A DNA stretch of 38,985 nucleotides from Azoarcus sp. (GTDB taxonomy: Bacteria; Pseudomonadota; Gammaproteobacteria; Burkholderiales; Rhodocyclaceae): the NCBI GenBank assembly GCA_031274995.1, contig JAISPJ010000066.1:1-38985 (forward strand), read 5' to 3'. The notes beneath the pieces were generated by a model that saw only the letters and a list, made by a program, of their open reading frames with translations, made no database searches and was not told the origin of the DNA. Below are positions 9,449 through 20,022 of this stretch, piece after piece. The position numbers and the translations under genes are program-made. Position 1 is the stretch's first letter; every line of letters starts with the position of its first letter.

Positions 9449-9481
9449 TGCGCTCCGAAGTTCCTGTTTTTGTTGATACCT

Positions 9482-9526
9482 TCCCGGGCTTTCGCTCACA
9501 GGCAGGCGAAAGGCCGGGAGAATTTT
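9482..9526 (+). terminator. Rho-independent terminator after the MCP gene
   Basis: TCCCGGGCTTTCGC (9482-9495) pairs with GCGAAAGGCCGGGA (9506-9519) with one mismatch, a 10-base loop, and is followed by GAATTTT. It starts 34 bases past the MCP stop. Confidence 0.7.
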
Positions 9527-9594
9527 GTTCAGGGTTTATCAGCAAGCCGTCTTCCTGATCTATCCTTTATCTTTTCGATCAGGCTTTTTCCCTT

Positions 9595-11220
<1,626 letters not shown>

Positions 11221-11233
11221 TGGCTTGGCATTG

Positions 11234-11776
11234 ATGAGTACCCCGCAGCCCGATGAAGAAAAAGACCTGGTGCGCCCGATGGGCCGGGGCATGGCCTGGC
11301 TGGCCGCGCTGGCGCTGATCGGTGTGCTGTGGCTCTTTTTCGAAGGGGTGCAGGACAGGCGCGCCAACCCCAACCGACATCTCACCGTCGCCCCCGGCGC
11401 GGCCTCCGAGCTGGTTTTGAAGCGTAACCCTGACGGGCATTACTTTGTGCCCGGTGCCATCAACGGCCAGCCCGTCACCTTCATGCTCGACACCGGCGCG
11501 ACCCAGGTCGCTTTGCCCGCAAGGCTGGGCAGACGGCTTGGCCTGCAAGCCATTGGCCCGGCGATTCAGATCAGCACCGCCAACGGAATCGTCGAAGGCC
11601 GGATGACCCTCATCGACGAACTTGCTTTTGGGCCTTTCGCACTGCGCCAGACACAGGCCACCCTCAACCCCGGCATGGACGGCGACGAGATCATCCTGCT
11701 GGGCATGAACGTGCTCAAACGACTGGAACTCGCACAGCGCGGAGATACGCTGGTTTTGAGAAAGTCGGAGCGGTGA
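11234..11776 (+). CDS. Membrane-anchored retropepsin-like aspartic protease (TIGR02281 type)
   Basis: This 180-residue protein has one N-terminal transmembrane helix at about 20-38 (MAWLAALALIGVLWLFF) and a periplasmic retropepsin-like domain. The catalytic motif FMLDTGATQVALP places the active aspartate at D86, and the flap-side segment ISTANGIVEGRM and the late IILLGMNVLKRLEL match the clan AA protease family found in many proteobacteria. Active enzymes of this fold act as homodimers. Substrates are unknown. The ATG at 11234 is 13 bases past the prfC stop, so the two genes may be co-transcribed. GC content is like prfC, and the AT-rich block starts after it. Confidence 0.82.
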   Translation: MSTPQPDEEKDLVRPMGRGMAWLAALALIGVLWLFFEGVQDRRANPNRHLTVAPGAASELVLKRNPDGHYFVPGAINGQPVTFMLDTGATQVALPARLGRRLGLQAIGPAIQISTANGIVEGRMTLIDELAFGPFALRQTQATLNPGMDGDEIILLGMNVLKRLELAQRGDTLVLRKSER

Positions 11777-11903
11777 AATATTTATCGTGCAACCTGCTGC
11801 GGTGAGTATAACATATTGATTATCACTAGGGGAATATGCCTTGATGACATGCCGGTGTTGTATGTTTTTGACGCAGCAGACCACTCAAGAGAGGTCATGA
11901 AAA

Positions 11904-14900
11904 ATGTTGAAAGATCAACACACGCAAAAAGAAGATTTGTTCGAAAAATATATTCAGGCTCTCGTAGGTGTATTTAGCTATTCTGTTTTATTGGATCGTG
12001 ACAAAAAAATCCTCTATTTCAGCGACAGTCTTTACAGTTTATTAGGAATAGAGGATCATAACATATTTACCGGCATGTCGGTTTATGATGTATATAAATC
12101 ATTAAACGATAAAGAAATTGTCGAAAAATCATCACGCCGATTTTCGCGTATCCTGTCTGGTGAAAATGAGTTTATTGAGGAGGATACAATAACTTGGCCG
12201 ACTGGAATAAAACGCATATATCGGATTGCATTTAGACGAATAGCAGATAAAAAAAACGATTTTGCGGGTTTAGTTATCGTAGCGCAAGACATTACCTATT
12301 TACGATTAGAAGAAGCCGAACGGCGCATGAACGATATGTTGAATTCGATCATGTTGCCATGTGTGGTATGGGATATGAAAGGTAATTTTATTGCGTATAA
12401 TGATGAGGCCTTTCATGTTTTTGGAAATACAAGAATTACATCATTAAAAGATTTTAGTGAACATTTCTTTTCAATCGCACCAAAAAAACAACCCAATGGG
12501 AAAAAAACAGAGTCTTTAAGACAAAGTGTTATTCGTGAATCTTTAAAGAAAGGTTTTGCACAAACCCGTGTGCTGTTATCAAAAAATGATGGAACGCCTA
12601 CATATTTTATGATAAGTATTTATCGCATTTCATGGGTATTTAATTATCGGCTTGTTGTAAACTTTCATGATATGACCAGCCTGATAAAAAAGGAAGCTGA
12701 AGCAAAAGAAGCCGAACAACGCATAAGGCTTATGTTGGACACTAATCCAATGATGTGTATATTACAAGATGATCGAAACAATATCATCGACTGTAATCAG
12801 GCCACGTTGAATATATTAGAATTTTCTAACAAAGCAGAGTTTTGTAAACAATTTTATAACTTGTTCCCGGAATTTCAGCCAAATGGAATAAAAACCACTA
12901 ACATGAAAGCGGAAGTTCATCGAATTTTAGATGAAACTGAAACGGATTCTATTACTATTGAACGTTCATTCAAAAAATTGTCAGGAGAACTTATTCCGGT
13001 AGAAAGCAAAATCGTACGGATTCCGTGGAAAAACTCGTATTATTATTTATCTTTTTCACTAGATTTACGCGAAAAAAAGGCCAATGAACAAAAAATTTTA
13101 GAAATCGCCGAAAGAGAACGTGAAGCAGTGCTTCAAAGAGAAGCTGCACAGGCTGGCAGTGAAGCAAAAAGCCAGTTTTTAGCCAATATGTCGCATGAAA
13201 TCCGTACCCCGATGAATGCAGTATTAGGAATGTCGGATCTGCTGCTACAAGAAAATTTGACCCATCGACAGCTTCAGTACGTGAAAGATATAAATGTATC
13301 TGCTGCGATACTTTTGGACATCATTAATGATATTTTAGATGTTTCAAAATGGCAAACAGGAAAATTAAGCCTTGTACCCGTCCATTATTATTTTAGTGAG
13401 TTTATTGATAAAGTTAACTCAGTAGCAAAATTTCTGATCGAAGATAAAAATATAGTTTTTGATATGATTATACAAGAGAATGCTCCCGTGTGTTTATATG
13501 GTGATGATGTACGCCTCAGGCAAGTGCTTTTGAATTTATTGAGCAATGCAGGCAAGTTCACAAACGAGGGTAGCATACAGTTGAAAGTCACCTTTACAGA
13601 CAACTCTATAAAAATCACCGTCAGTGATACAGGCATAGGTATACATCCGAAAGCTATTGCTATTCTCTTTGACGCTTTTGAACAAGCTGATGTGAAAAGA
13701 AACCGAAATATAACAGGAACAGGACTTGGCCTGACCATTGCAAAAGCTATTGTTGAAATGATGGGCGGACAAATAACTGTAGAGAGCGTATATGGGCAAG
13801 GGACATCATTTCATGTCGAAATCCCGAAGATTTTAGGTAATGAAGCATTAATACATCATGTCGATAACCATGAAATCGTGCTTTATGCGCCTGATGCGAA
13901 GGTATTGGTTGTAGATGATAATAAAATCAATTTGGACGTTGCGTGCGGGCTTTTGCAGCTCTGTCAAGTAACGACGGATACCGCTTTATCTGGTAAACAG
14001 GCGATAGATCTGCTTCAACAAAACACATATGATATGGTATTTATGGATCAAATGATGCCAAAAATGACCGGCATTGAAGCAACTAAAATAATCCGTGGAA
14101 TGGGCATAACCACACCGATCATCGCACTTACGGCAAGCGCAGTCACCGGTGCAAAGGAAATGATGCTGAATGCCGGTATGGACGGTTATCTGTCAAAGCC
14201 TGTTTCAATGATAGATTTTAAGCGTACATTAAAGCAATGGATTCCTGCTGAAAAGTTTTTAAATCCGCCGCCCGTCACAACCATTCCAGTCGAGGTCAAG
14301 GACGAAAAATTCTGGAATAAAATTGAACAAATCCAAGAACTTTCCGTATCAGAATGGATGAGCAGGTTTGACAATCAAAAGGATTTATACGAAAAGATGC
14401 TGAGGTTAATGATACAAGAAATCGAAAAATGCAATAAAAATTTGCCCGAATTTTTATTGGCTAATGATATGAATAGTTTTCGTATAGAAGTACATTCTAT
14501 GAAAGGCGCATTAGCCTCTATCGGCGCAATGAGTATTTCCGCAAAGGCGCTTGATCTTGAAGTTGCATCAAGTAATATGGAGATCGACTTTTGTGTTTCA
14601 CATCTACCGGTACTCTTAGAGAGATTATGTAATTTGAGTCTAAATCTGAAAGATGCATTTTCTGTAAAAGATCAAAATAATGACCCAGTTGAAATTCCGC
14701 CGGAACTACCGCTTATTTTTGAAAGAATGATAAATGCCTTTGAAGAAATCGATTTATTGCTTATAAATAAAGAGATAGAGAATTTGAATGAGTTAAAGTT
14801 GAGTAGTGCATTGAAAGAGAAAGTAGAGCAGATAAAACACATGGTGATAATGATGGATTACGACAAAGCAAAGAAGAAAATACATGATTTAAATTGCAAA

Positions 14901-14924
14901 ATGCCGAGTAATAATAATGCATGA
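11904..14924 (+). CDS. Hybrid sensor histidine kinase with three PAS-like domains, REC and Hpt (AT-rich, probably acquired)
   Basis: This 1006-residue kinase has no obvious transmembrane helix. Order: PAS-like domains at about 20-135, 140-255 and 270-395, a coiled linker, HisKA with H431 in NMSHEIRTPMNAVLGMSDLL, and an HATPase domain (about 530-645) with LLNLLSNAGKFTNEG, VSDTGIGI and GTGLGLTIAK. A receiver domain (about 660-780) has D715 in MVFMDQMMPKMTG, and an Hpt domain has H864 in EVHSMKGALASIGA. The C-terminal 70 residues form another helical segment. All parts of a His-Asp-His relay are in one chain; the output is likely the regulator encoded 15 bases downstream. AT-rich codon use is unlike all neighbours: one 60-base line (14041-14100) hand-counts to 22 GC. 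The style (KQWIPAEKF after the receiver, and the C-terminal helices) recalls low-GC Firmicutes kinases. ATG 11904 follows AGAGAGG. Confidence 0.9.
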   Translation: MLKDQHTQKEDLFEKYIQALVGVFSYSVLLDRDKKILYFSDSLYSLLGIEDHNIFTGMSVYDVYKSLNDKEIVEKSSRRFSRILSGENEFIEEDTITWPTGIKRIYRIAFRRIADKKNDFAGLVIVAQDITYLRLEEAERRMNDMLNSIMLPCVVWDMKGNFIAYNDEAFHVFGNTRITSLKDFSEHFFSIAPKKQPNGKKTESLRQSVIRESLKKGFAQTRVLLSKNDGTPTYFMISIYRISWVFNYRLVVNFHDMTSLIKKEAEAKEAEQRIRLMLDTNPMMCILQDDRNNIIDCNQATLNILEFSNKAEFCKQFYNLFPEFQPNGIKTTNMKAEVHRILDETETDSITIERSFKKLSGELIPVESKIVRIPWKNSYYYLSFSLDLREKKANEQKILEIAEREREAVLQREAAQAGSEAKSQFLANMSHEIRTPMNAVLGMSDLLLQENLTHRQLQYVKDINVSAAILLDIINDILDVSKWQTGKLSLVPVHYYFSEFIDKVNSVAKFLIEDKNIVFDMIIQENAPVCLYGDDVRLRQVLLNLLSNAGKFTNEGSIQLKVTFTDNSIKITVSDTGIGIHPKAIAILFDAFEQADVKRNRNITGTGLGLTIAKAIVEMMGGQITVESVYGQGTSFHVEIPKILGNEALIHHVDNHEIVLYAPDAKVLVVDDNKINLDVACGLLQLCQVTTDTALSGKQAIDLLQQNTYDMVFMDQMMPKMTGIEATKIIRGMGITTPIIALTASAVTGAKEMMLNAGMDGYLSKPVSMIDFKRTLKQWIPAEKFLNPPPVTTIPVEVKDEKFWNKIEQIQELSVSEWMSRFDNQKDLYEKMLRLMIQEIEKCNKNLPEFLLANDMNSFRIEVHSMKGALASIGAMSISAKALDLEVASSNMEIDFCVSHLPVLLERLCNLSLNLKDAFSVKDQNNDPVEIPPELPLIFERMINAFEEIDLLLINKEIENLNELKLSSALKEKVEQIKHMVIMMDYDKAKKKIHDLNCKMPSNNNA

Positions 14925-14939
14925 TGACCGAAGAGGCAT

Positions 14940-15824
14940 GTGAACATGGAAACTGAAAACACCGAGTATTTCGATCTGCCGGTCCTATTGAAACAGGACA
15001 GCCTTAATATACGGCATGTTATCAAAGCCGAGCCTTCGATATTGGTCAATGAATATTTTGATACGTTGTCAAGGTTTTTAAAACTTGTACCGGATATTTC
15101 GGGTGCCTTAATTAAGTTTGCCAACCTCGATGCTGATAAAGACGCCTACAGAAGCTTAGATAGCGCGATAACCTTATTAGAAAAATTGAAGTGTGACAAG
15201 TTCATTCTTGACTTTCATTCCATACTGGATTCTTATGGAAAAAAAGGAAACTGGAGAGAATCTGCCGTTTACGCAAAACGAATAGTGAGCGACTTTGAAA
15301 AGTTTTATTCATCTATTATAGCGGCAAAAAGAAAAGGGAATTTTGATGCACAAAACCTTAATGACCCCTCCTTTAAAAATATCGCCGCCCAAAGTAAAAT
15401 GTCTTTGAAAGAACTTGTTAAACATTTAGACGAAGAAGAAGCCAACCGTAAATTGTTGATTCTTGCCGTTGACGATTCACCAGTTATTCTTGAAGCCCTG
15501 TCACATGTGTTGGCGGATACGTACAAAGTATTTGTATTGCCTAAGCCAACAAAATTAATAAATGTCTTGCAGAAATTAACGCCTGAATTATTTTTGCTTG
15601 ACTATCAAATGCCGGAACTAAACGGATTTGAACTTATCCCCATTATAAGGAGCTTCGAAGAACATAAAAAAACTCCAATCATTTTTTTAACCTCCTTAGG
15701 AACAGTTGACAATATATCGACCGCTCTCGCTCTCGGAGCCTGTGACTTCATAGTAAAACCGTTTAAGCCGGATATATTGCTCGAAAAAATTGCAAAGCAT
15801 ATTGTCAAGAAAAAAAGATTTTAG
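14940..15824 (+). CDS. Response regulator with N-terminal helical domain and C-terminal receiver (AT-rich, partner of the hybrid kinase)
   Basis: This 294-residue protein has a helical N-terminal region of about 160 residues (SLDSAITLLEKLKCDKFI, YGKKGNWRESAVYAKRIVSD), a linker rich in lysine and glutamate, and a C-terminal receiver domain from about 175. The receiver has the acidic pair in ILAVDDSPVILEAL, the phospho-acceptor D221 in LFLLDYQMPELNGFE, threonine/serine in IIFLTSLG and lysine in DFIVKPFKPD. No DNA-binding, cyclic-di-GMP or enzymatic output domain follows, so it signals by protein contact or acts as a phosphate sink. GTG 14940 (ATG 14946 is the alternative) follows AGAGG. It shares the low GC of the kinase 15 bases upstream, and the two form one transcription unit. 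The function of the N-terminal domain is unknown. Confidence 0.82.
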   Translation: MNMETENTEYFDLPVLLKQDSLNIRHVIKAEPSILVNEYFDTLSRFLKLVPDISGALIKFANLDADKDAYRSLDSAITLLEKLKCDKFILDFHSILDSYGKKGNWRESAVYAKRIVSDFEKFYSSIIAAKRKGNFDAQNLNDPSFKNIAAQSKMSLKELVKHLDEEEANRKLLILAVDDSPVILEALSHVLADTYKVFVLPKPTKLINVLQKLTPELFLLDYQMPELNGFELIPIIRSFEEHKKTPIIFLTSLGTVDNISTALALGACDFIVKPFKPDILLEKIAKHIVKKKRF

Positions 15825-15890
15825 AGCGCTTCCAGGGTATTTTCGGTTTATTGACCCGGCAATCAAAATTTCGTGTTTTTTCCTGCGTCG

Positions 15891-15933
15891 CCTGGCCCCC
15901 ACCCTAACCCTCCCCCGCAAGCAGCGGAGGGAA
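15891..15933. repeat. Candidate dispersed intergenic repeat at the right edge of the AT-rich block
   Basis: The sequence around CCCCCACCCTAACCCTCCCC and the following imperfect hairpin (CCTCCCCCGC, AAGCA, GCGGAGG) looks like the common C-rich intergenic palindromes of beta- and gammaproteobacteria. Only one full copy is seen in this window, so repeat status is from general knowledge, not shown here. It lies between the response regulator stop and the ferric-reductase start. Confidence 0.4.
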
Positions 15934-16013
15934 TCACCGCGTTCAATACAAAACCATACATATCGGCCGACTGCCGGATTCTATACTGCTATTTTCCAAC
16001 CGGAAGTCTCGCA

Positions 16014-17378
16014 ATGAAACGGATCAAGTGGATTTATGGCGTATTGTTTGCCGTGCTGACGGTATTGTGGTTGTTCGCCGAACGGCCTTGGGCACAGAGC
16101 TATAGCTTTTTCGACCTGCGCCACACCGTAATCGATTACACAGGCTTTATCGCAATGGGGGCAATGAGCGTTGCGATAATACTGGCGATTCGCCCGGTGA
16201 CGCTGGAACCCTGGCTCGGGGGGCTGGACAAGAGCTATCGCCTGCACAAGTGGCTGGGTATTGCTGCGTTAGTGGCGGGCGGGGTGCACTGGCTGTGGGC
16301 CACGGGTGTGAAGTGGGCGGTGGGTTGGGGGTGGCTGGAACGCCCGCCGCATGGACATCCGGTGATCGATGGGCCGATACAGAAAACGTTCCTGGAGCAT
16401 CTGGAGATGCATTTTCAGGGAATGCGCAAGACAGCAGAGGTCGTGGGCGAGTGGACGTTTTACGTAGCGGCAGTATTGATCGTGCTGGCGCTCATCAAGT
16501 GGTTTCCGTACCGTCATTTCTTCAAAACACATCGCATCCTTGCCGCTGCTTATCTGCTGCTGGTGTTCCATTCGGTCTTCCTCATCAAATTCTCCCACTG
16601 GACATCTTTTTCCCCGGTGGCCTGGGTTTCTCTTTTGCTGATGGCAGGTGGCACGGTGGGCGCGGTATTGAGCCTGACGCGCCGGATCGGCCATCAGCGG
16701 CGGGCGCTCGGCGTGGTGGAAGCGCTTGAGCATACTGCCGGCGACGGAGTGCTGGCGGTAAGTATCAGGCTACCCCGTGATTGTTGGGAAGGACATGACG
16801 CCGGGCAATTCGCGTTCGTAAGATTCACCGGCAATAACGGCGAAGAGGCGCATCCGTTCACGATTTCCTCGGCCTGGAAGAACGACGGCTTGCTGCGCTT
16901 CCATGTGAAGAATCTCGGCGACTATACCGCCCGCCTGCCTGTGACACTGAAAGCGGGAGACCGTGTAACGGTAGAAGGGCCTTATGGGTGTTTCCGCTTC
17001 GAGAACGGCACCCGGCAAATCTGGGTAGCGGGCGGTATCGGCATCACGCCTTTTCTGGCGAGGATGGAAGAACTCGTTCACCGTGAATCAGCAAAAGTCG
17101 CAGTAGATCTGTTTTATTGCGCCAGAAATCCAGATGGCGCTTTTGCCAAAAACCTGGAGCAGCTTGCCAGGGCGGCCGATGTGGCCCTGCACATGATCGT
17201 CGATGGGCGTGACCGCCGGCTGGATGCCGAACGTCTCTGTGGCGAAGTGCCAGAATGGAAAAATGCCTCGCTGTGGTTCTGTGGCCCCTCGGGATTCGGC
17301 CACGCCCTGCGTCAAGGGTTAGTGTCGCGCGGCTTCGAGGCAAGGCGATTCCAGCAGGAGTTGTTCGAGATGCGTTGA
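16014..17378 (+). CDS. Ferric-reductase-like transmembrane flavocytochrome (FAD/NAD(P)H oxidoreductase)
   Basis: This 454-residue protein joins an N-terminal membrane domain of about six helices (about 1-225) of the ferric reductase/NADPH oxidase type to a cytosolic ferredoxin-reductase domain. Candidate haem-ligand histidines lie in [20 protein letters not shown] and in [20 protein letters not shown]. The FAD-binding motif is HPFTISSAW, and the nucleotide-binding motifs are [15 protein letters not shown] and WFCGPSGFG. It should move electrons from NAD(P)H through FAD and haem across the membrane, onto ferric iron, oxygen or another acceptor; the acceptor cannot be told. Start ATG 16014 has GGAAG upstream and begins just before the first membrane helix; the open frame extends further left without homology. 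It lies alone between the AT-rich block and metX. Confidence 0.88.
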   Translation: MKRIKWIYGVLFAVLTVLWLFAERPWAQSYSFFDLRHTVIDYTGFIAMGAMSVAIILAIRPVTLEPWLGGLDKSYRLHKWLGIAALVAGGVHWLWATGVKWAVGWGWLERPPHGHPVIDGPIQKTFLEHLEMHFQGMRKTAEVVGEWTFYVAAVLIVLALIKWFPYRHFFKTHRILAAAYLLLVFHSVFLIKFSHWTSFSPVAWVSLLLMAGGTVGAVLSLTRRIGHQRRALGVVEALEHTAGDGVLAVSIRLPRDCWEGHDAGQFAFVRFTGNNGEEAHPFTISSAWKNDGLLRFHVKNLGDYTARLPVTLKAGDRVTVEGPYGCFRFENGTRQIWVAGGIGITPFLARMEELVHRESAKVAVDLFYCARNPDGAFAKNLEQLARAADVALHMIVDGRDRRLDAERLCGEVPEWKNASLWFCGPSGFGHALRQGLVSRGFEARRFQQELFEMR

Positions 17379-17539
17379 CCACGAGATCGTCGGCATCGCC
17401 CTCGCCTGCAACCTCAACCCCATCTTTTTTCCGCAGCCCCATCGCGCTCAGGCAGAATAGACGCCCGCGCGTGATGAGTGTGATGGAAAGGTTCCGGTGC
17501 ACTCCCGCGCGGCTTGGTTTTGGTTTCACGGATCGCTAC

Positions 17540-18679
17540 ATGACCGAATCGCAATCTACCTGCCAGTCCATCGGAATCGTCGCGCCGCAGACGGCGCACT
17601 TCGAAGAGGTGCTGTCGTTGCGTAGCGGCGCCCGCCTGGACGGTTACGAACTCGTTTTTGAGACATATGGCACGCTCAATGCCGCGCGCAGCAACGCCGT
17701 GCTGGTGTGCCATGCGCTGTCTGGCTCGCACCATGTGGCAGGCCGCCATGCCGGCGAAAAAGAGGATTCCGGCTGGTGGAACAACCTCGTCGGCCCCGGC
17801 AAGCCGCTCGATACAGGCAAGTTTTTCGTGATCGGGGTTAACAACCTGGGTGGCTGCCACGGTTCGACCGGGCCGCGTTCGATCAATCCTGCCACGGAGT
17901 GTCCCTGGGGGGCGGATTTTCCTTTCATCACGGTCGAGGATTGGGTGGATGCCCAGGCCCGGCTCGCGGACAAACTCGGTATTGAGAGTTTTGCGGCGGC
18001 CATCGGCGGCAGCCTGGGGGGGATGCAGGCGCTCTCGTGGACCCTGCAATACCCGGAACGGGTGCGCCATGCGGCAGTCATTGCCTCCGCGCCCAAACTC
18101 ACCGCGCAGAATATCGCGTTCAACGAAGTAGCGCGTCAGGCCATTTTGACCGACCCCGATTTCCACGACGGCCACTTTTACGTGCATGGCACGGTGCCGG
18201 AGCGCGGCTTGCGGCTGGCGCGGATGGTTGGGCATATCACTTATCTTTCCGATGACGCGATGGGCGAAAAATTTGGCCGTAGCCTGCGCCACGGCAAGGC
18301 GGCGTACAGCTATGACGCGGAATTCGAAATCGAGTCTTACCTGCGTTACCAAGGGGACAGGTTTTCGCGGCAGTTCGACGCCAATACGTACCTGCTGACG
18401 ACCAGGGCGCTCGATTATTACGATCCCGCCCTTTCGCATGCCGGCGACTTGACGGCGGCGCTGGCCGCTGCGCGGGCGGGCTTTCTGGTCGTGGCGTTTA
18501 CGACGGACTGGCGTTTTTCGCCGGAACGTTCGCGCGAGATCGTCTATGCGTTGGCGCACAACGGGCGCGATGTCGCTTATGCCGAGATCGACTGCGCCGC
18601 CGGGCACGACTCCTTCCTGCTCGACGACCCGCAATACCATGCGGTGCTTGCCGCGTGGTTTGGCCGCATCGAGGTGTGA
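17540..18679 (+). CDS. metX: Homoserine O-acyltransferase MetX
   Basis: MetX is an alpha/beta-hydrolase enzyme that acylates homoserine in the first committed step of methionine synthesis. In betaproteobacteria the acyl donor may be acetyl-CoA or succinyl-CoA, which cannot be read from the family alone. The 379-residue product has the nucleophile S158 in [13 protein letters not shown] and the other triad members D323 (FTTDWRF) and H356 (AGHDSFLL). Substrate-site motifs [13 protein letters not shown] and [12 protein letters not shown] are also present. ATG 17540 gives the normal N-terminus; the frame stays open upstream, including ATG 17474, but that sequence has no family match. The 161-base leader shows no SAM riboswitch I can recognise. 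metW follows after 3 bases, so they form an operon. Confidence 0.95.
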   Translation: MTESQSTCQSIGIVAPQTAHFEEVLSLRSGARLDGYELVFETYGTLNAARSNAVLVCHALSGSHHVAGRHAGEKEDSGWWNNLVGPGKPLDTGKFFVIGVNNLGGCHGSTGPRSINPATECPWGADFPFITVEDWVDAQARLADKLGIESFAAAIGGSLGGMQALSWTLQYPERVRHAAVIASAPKLTAQNIAFNEVARQAILTDPDFHDGHFYVHGTVPERGLRLARMVGHITYLSDDAMGEKFGRSLRHGKAAYSYDAEFEIESYLRYQGDRFSRQFDANTYLLTTRALDYYDPALSHAGDLTAALAAARAGFLVVAFTTDWRFSPERSREIVYALAHNGRDVAYAEIDCAAGHDSFLLDDPQYHAVLAAWFGRIEV

Positions 18680-18682
18680 AAG

Positions 18683-19270
18683 ATGCCCGCCTATCGTTAC
18701 GATTATGATGTGATCGCGCAATGGATCGAGCACGGTGAGAAAGTGCTCGACCTCGGTTGCGGAGATGGAGGGTTATTGAGTCACTTGATCGAGACGCGGC
18801 AAGTGCGCGGTTACGGGGTGGAGAACGACCCGGAAAAAATTCTCGTCTGCCTGAAGAATGGCATCAACGTGATACAGGCGGACATGGATCGCGGCCTGAC
18901 CGGCTTCGATGATGGCTTTTTCGATCATGTCATCATGAGCCTGTCGCTCCAGGCCATGCACAATACGCAGGGCATCCTCGCCGAGATGCTGCGGGTGGGG
19001 CGCGAGGCTGTGGTGAGCTTTCCGAATTTTGGTTACTGGCGGCATCGCCAGAGCATTCTCAATGGCCGCATGCCGGTATCAAGGAGCCTGCCGTACGAGT
19101 GGTTCAATACGCCGAACGTCCGTTTCTTTACGATCGACGACTTCGAGGCGCTGTGTGCGCAATCCGGTATTGTCATTCACAAGCGGCTGGCGTTCGACGA
19201 TGGCAGGGTGATCGTCGATGATCCGAATTTCCTCGCCAGCGTGGCGGTATACCGGCTTGGCCGGCATTGA
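18683..19270 (+). CDS. metW: MetW, methionine biosynthesis methyltransferase-fold protein
   Basis: MetW is a class I SAM-methyltransferase-fold protein almost always encoded behind metX in proteobacteria, and is thought to support or modulate MetX activity. The 195-residue product has the nucleotide-binding glycine motif VLDLGCGDGGLL, the acidic GYGVENDP, and the conserved SFPNFGYWRHR and LPYEWFNTPNVRFFTIDDFE segments of the MetW family. GTGTGAAAG precedes its ATG and it starts 3 bases past the metX stop. No terminator is seen before the rpmH promoter. Confidence 0.95.
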   Translation: MPAYRYDYDVIAQWIEHGEKVLDLGCGDGGLLSHLIETRQVRGYGVENDPEKILVCLKNGINVIQADMDRGLTGFDDGFFDHVIMSLSLQAMHNTQGILAEMLRVGREAVVSFPNFGYWRHRQSILNGRMPVSRSLPYEWFNTPNVRFFTIDDFEALCAQSGIVIHKRLAFDDGRVIVDDPNFLASVAVYRLGRH

Positions 19271-19299
19271 GTCCGTCTTGCTTTTACAAAATGAAAGCC

Positions 19300-19329
19300 T
19301 TGACAAACAATGCCTTGGCTGGCCATAAT
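19300..19329 (+). promoter_or_regulatory. Promoter of rpmH-rnpA
   Basis: A perfect -35 TTGACA (19300-19305), 18 bases, then CATAAT (19324-19329), one base off the -10 consensus. It lies 38 bases upstream of the rpmH ATG and is the strongest sigma70-type promoter noticed in the window, fitting high expression of a ribosomal protein. Confidence 0.8.
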
Positions 19330-19367
19330 CAAAAATTAAGTCTTTAGCGACGCAAACACAAAAAACC

Positions 19368-19502
19368 ATGAAACGCACTTATCAACCTTCAGTTGTTCGC
19401 CGCAAGCGCACGCACGGCTTCCGTGTCCGCATGAAGACCCGTGGCGGCCGCGCGGTCATTCGCGCCCGCCGTGCCAAGGGCCGTCATCGCCTCGCTGTTT
19501 GA
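19368..19502 (+). CDS. rpmH: Ribosomal protein bL34
   Basis: This 44-residue, very basic protein reads [20 protein letters not shown] and continues with the family's arginine-rich [19 protein letters not shown]. Length and sequence are standard for bL34 of the large subunit. It begins the usual rpmH-rnpA-yidC cluster, with rnpA starting 7 bases beyond its TGA. The gene is preceded by metW, not by a divergent dnaA. Confidence 0.98.
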   Translation: MKRTYQPSVVRRKRTHGFRVRMKTRGGRAVIRARRAKGRHRLAV

Positions 19503-19509
19503 TGAGGCC

Positions 19510-19899
19510 ATGATTCCGGGGCTTCCCGGTCAGGGGTTTTGCCGTGCTTGCAGATTGCTGGAAACGGATGAGTTTTCATCCGTTTTTGCTTTTCGGCGTT
19601 CACTTCGTGGCCGGTTCTATACGCTCTACTACCGGCCAAACGAACTCAGTACTGCCCGCCTGGGCGTGACAGTGGCAAAAAAACTGGTCAAGCGCGCCAA
19701 TGGCCGCAATCTGGTCAAACGTATCGTGCGCGAGGTTTTTCGGCGGCAACGGGAAAACCTGCCTGCCTGTGACCTGGTCATTCGCCTGCATGCGCCGACA
19801 AAGGCTGCACGCCGCGCGGAACTCAACATGGATATCAAGCAATTGTTGGGCCGTCTCCCCGGGAACCGGGTATGCGCCGCTGCCGGTACCGTTGTCTGA
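19510..19899 (+). CDS. rnpA: Ribonuclease P protein component
   Basis: RnpA is the basic protein subunit that helps RNase P RNA process the 5' ends of pre-tRNAs. The 129-residue product contains RLLETDEFSSVFAFRRSLRG, LGVTVAKKLVKRANGRNLVK and RIVREVFRRQ, the conserved RNR-type basic helix (here GRNLVKR). I chose ATG 19510, just after the rpmH stop; the frame extends left to 19441 but only over rpmH. A yidD gene, which usually overlaps the end of rnpA, is not found in the 123 bases before yidC. Confidence 0.95.
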   Translation: MIPGLPGQGFCRACRLLETDEFSSVFAFRRSLRGRFYTLYYRPNELSTARLGVTVAKKLVKRANGRNLVKRIVREVFRRQRENLPACDLVIRLHAPTKAARRAELNMDIKQLLGRLPGNRVCAAAGTVV

Positions 19900-20022
19900 C
19901 CCACAGGAACTGAACCAGTGTTTTGTTAGGACGCGGCGCACCATTCACGGGTATCATTATTGTTTTTGTGCGCAGAGTACCGCGCTTTTTCATTCTCGCC
20001 TTCCGCAAGACTTTCTTCTCCA

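Noticed and set aside
11777-16013. Integrative element with attachment sites around the AT-rich block
   Set aside because: No integrase, transposase, tRNA end or matching direct repeats were found on either side, so only gene transfer in general is claimed.
17379-17539. Possible SAM riboswitch in the metX leader
   Set aside because: I could not assemble the core of a known SAM-binding class from the 161 bases; an in-frame upstream extension (ATG 17474) is also not supported by homology.
17414-18733. Long minus-strand open frame over metX
   Set aside because: Antisense to an intact metX; Arg/His-rich and without domains.
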